A DNA stretch of 6,851 nt, taken from Gracilibacteraceae bacterium. Its GTDB lineage: Bacteria; Bacillota; Desulfitobacteriia; Desulfitobacteriales; Syntrophobotulaceae. This document shows positions 5,383 to 6,851 of this stretch, piece by piece. Both the position numbers and the translations under genes were made by a program. How positions within the stretch are numbered: position 1 is the first letter of the stretch; the number at the start of each line of letters is the position of its first letter. The notes below the pieces were generated by a model that ran no database searches, was not told where the DNA came from, and saw only the letters and a list, made by a program, of their open reading frames with translations. Location of the stretch: the NCBI GenBank assembly GCA_031263945.1, contig JAISEW010000171.1:1-6851 (forward strand), in the 5' to 3' direction.

Positions 5383-6498
5383 GTGTTTGATAATGATATC
5401 ATGGTGGCCGGCGCCGACCCCGGTTTTGGCGCGATCAAGCTTAGCACCGGCGACGAGAAGATCCTTTTCCCCGCCCTGATTTGCAACGGCAGTGAACGGA
5501 TTTTTTCCTTACTGGGCAATTCCGAAAAAGAGAGCGGCTCCGATCTGGAAAGGCAAATCGCTTCCCTTGACGTTATCGTAAAAAACAATTCGTCCGGCGT
5601 GGAGCGTCATTATTTCATGGGCAGCCTGGCGGAACAGCTCAACCCCAAGGAAGTGCACTACTGCTGGGACGAGGACAAATCCGACGACGAGGAAGCGATG
5701 GCCCTCCTGATTGTTTCCATCGCGCTGGCCCAGCCCTATCCCAAAACGAATGTCTATCTCGGCACGGGCGTCCCGGTCAAGTATTTTGCGACTCTGAGAG
5801 ACAAATATCAAAACGAGTTAAAAGGCTCGTTTTCCGTGACATTTTTATCCGGGCCCCGGAAAGGTCAGACCCGCAGCATGAATATCCTGCGCTCTCGCGT
5901 CCTGCCTCAGAGTTACGGCGTGTTTATCAAAGAAACTTTAACGGAAAACGGCGGCGCTCGCAATGACAAATATCAGCACGGCTATGTGCTGGTGATCGAC
6001 CCCGGTTTCCGCACGACGGACGTGGCCATGTTTTACGACCACACCATGCTTGACTCCCCGAACTCTTTCAGCCTGGAAAAAGGCTTGCAGTGGGCTTACG
6101 GCGGGATCGCCGCCAAACTGCGCGATATGACCCAGAGCAACGCGAATCCGATCGAAACTGAGGATCAGGAACTGGACAAGATCTTCCGCGCGGAAGGCGG
6201 ATTTTATCCTTGGAACAACGGGGCCATAGATTTGAACCCCATAATGCGGTCGCAGCTGAGCCAGCTGGCGAGGGATATCGTGCGCGAGATCATGAGAGCG
6301 CAGACTGCCGTCGCCGGCCGCATCCACACCATTTTGGTCTCCGGTAAAGTCGGCGAAATGATTTACGATTACATGAATTTGGAAAATAAAATATTGATCG
6401 ACGATCCGCAGTTTGGCAATGCCGACGGTTTTCGCATCGTAGCAGCCAATCTGCTCAACGACCTGACGCGCCGGGTGGAATCCGGGCGCGCTGATTAA
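5383..6498 (+). CDS. ParM/Alp-type actin-like ATPase
   Basis: This 371-residue protein has the actin/Hsp70 ATPase fold signatures of the ParM-like family. Phosphate-1 is ADPGFGAIKL (11-20), a connect-1-like segment is LPQSYGVF (174-181), phosphate-2 is VIDPGFRTTDVAMF (204-217), and the adenosine-like motif is ILVSGKVGEMI (317-327). LGTGVPVKYF (126-135) matches the conserved GLPV-type segment of these proteins. ParM relatives polymerise with ATP; the best known push plasmid copies apart, and others exist on phages, integrated elements and chromosomes. There is no membrane segment. It is transcribed from its own promoter and followed 35 nt later by a gene whose N-terminus looks DNA-binding, the usual order for a filament plus adaptor pair. 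Whether it segregates DNA here is inference. MreB and FtsA are less likely, given length and the absence of their neighbours and membrane helix. Confidence 0.86.
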   Translation: MFDNDIMVAGADPGFGAIKLSTGDEKILFPALICNGSERIFSLLGNSEKESGSDLERQIASLDVIVKNNSSGVERHYFMGSLAEQLNPKEVHYCWDEDKSDDEEAMALLIVSIALAQPYPKTNVYLGTGVPVKYFATLRDKYQNELKGSFSVTFLSGPRKGQTRSMNILRSRVLPQSYGVFIKETLTENGGARNDKYQHGYVLVIDPGFRTTDVAMFYDHTMLDSPNSFSLEKGLQWAYGGIAAKLRDMTQSNANPIETEDQELDKIFRAEGGFYPWNNGAIDLNPIMRSQLSQLARDIVREIMRAQTAVAGRIHTILVSGKVGEMIYDYMNLENKILIDDPQFGNADGFRIVAANLLNDLTRRVESGRAD

Positions 6499-6533
6499 TT
6501 CGGAAAAGTCATTTTGTAAAGGTGGGCAGAAAA

Positions 6534-6851
6534 ATGAGGAATACGGGTTACATTACGATCACAGTGGAAGAATCGGCGGATTGGGAAGTTTGGCGGGAAT
6601 TGGTCGCCATGCCGCCGGAAGAACGCAATATTTTTGTGAAAAAAATACTGTCGCAGGCGCTGGCCTTAGAGCCGGCCCCGGCGGAAATATCCGCGGCGCC
6701 GCCGCAAGACGTTCCGGATGAGGAAATCCCCGCTCCGGCGGCGGAGGCTCAGGCTTCGGCCCCGGCGGCGAAAACCGCGTCGGCCGAGCCGGCGGCGGAG
6801 TTTGCCAAATGCACTTGGGGCTACCGCTACACGCTGGACGGAGCGGCGCCG
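6534..6851 (+). CDS. Possible ribbon-helix-helix adaptor downstream of the actin-like gene (5' part, runs off the window)
   Basis: An open frame starts at ATG 6534 with AAAGGTGG 8 nt upstream and continues for 106 codons to the right edge without a stop, so the gene is partial. The start reads MRNTGYITITVEESADWEVW. A short beta strand (YITITV), a helix (about 14-28) and a second helix with the pattern NIFVKKILSQALAL (32-45) fit the ribbon-helix-helix outline of CopG/ParR-like proteins, though no strong sequence identity is visible. Residues about 46-88 are an Ala/Pro/Glu-rich, probably disordered linker, and a new folded part seems to begin at FAKCTWGYRYTLDG (90-103). Position directly after a ParM-like gene suggests the ParR-like adaptor or another filament partner. 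The coding frame is well supported; the function is inference. Confidence 0.7.
   Translation, partial: MRNTGYITITVEESADWEVWRELVAMPPEERNIFVKKILSQALALEPAPAEISAAPPQDVPDEEIPAPAAEAQASAPAAKTASAEPAAEFAKCTWGYRYTLDGAAP

Noticed and set aside
5318..5479. Short ORF from ATG 5318 across the actin-like gene start
   Set aside because: Its ATG overlaps the predicted -10 element, so it lies upstream of the likely transcript start, and it continues as an out-of-frame shadow.

Overview
The window looks like chromosomal DNA of a bacterium, most plausibly an anaerobic Bacillota-type lineage (Negativicutes or Clostridia). That rests on gene content, strong GGAGG-type ribosome binding sites, frequent GTG/TTG starts and sigma-A-like promoters. 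The taxonomic guess is weak because no rRNA or lineage marker is present. Coding DNA is moderately to highly GC-rich, while the left-hand 221 bases are AT-rich and gene-free.

Layout. (1) Positions 1-221 are an AT-rich intergenic stretch containing what looks like a diverged copy of a dispersed 'CTCGCAATGACG'-type repeat. (2) Positions 222-1785, minus strand, hold the cell-division pair ftsE-ftsX: the ABC ATPase (GTG start) and its membrane partner (TTG start), 1 nt apart. Just upstream of ftsE lies an 11-codon mini-ORF with a perfect AGGAGG site whose stop overlaps the ftsE start. (3) Positions 1976-5195, plus strand, run divergently: a candidate promoter, a 22-aa small ORF with a strong RBS, a 532-aa AlbA_2/Schlafen-type DNA-binding protein with a GHKL-like ATPase region and a C-terminal winged helix, then cobyric acid synthase cobQ. 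The three reading frames are chained by ATGA and TAATG overlaps. (4) Positions 5291-6851, plus strand, form a separate unit: a near-consensus promoter, a ParM/Alp-type actin-like ATPase, and the 5' part of a second gene whose N-terminus resembles a ribbon-helix-helix fold followed by an Ala/Pro/Glu-rich linker. Together these could be a filament-forming DNA segregation (or other actin-like) pair.

The most notable points are the stop/start-coupled short ORFs in front of both divergent genes, the 42-bp in-frame tandem repeat in the linker of the AlbA_2 protein, the tight coupling of that putative regulator to a cobalamin gene that has no RBS of its own, and the actin-like/RHH-like gene pair. 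No tRNA, rRNA, CRISPR array, insertion sequence or cobalamin riboswitch was seen.
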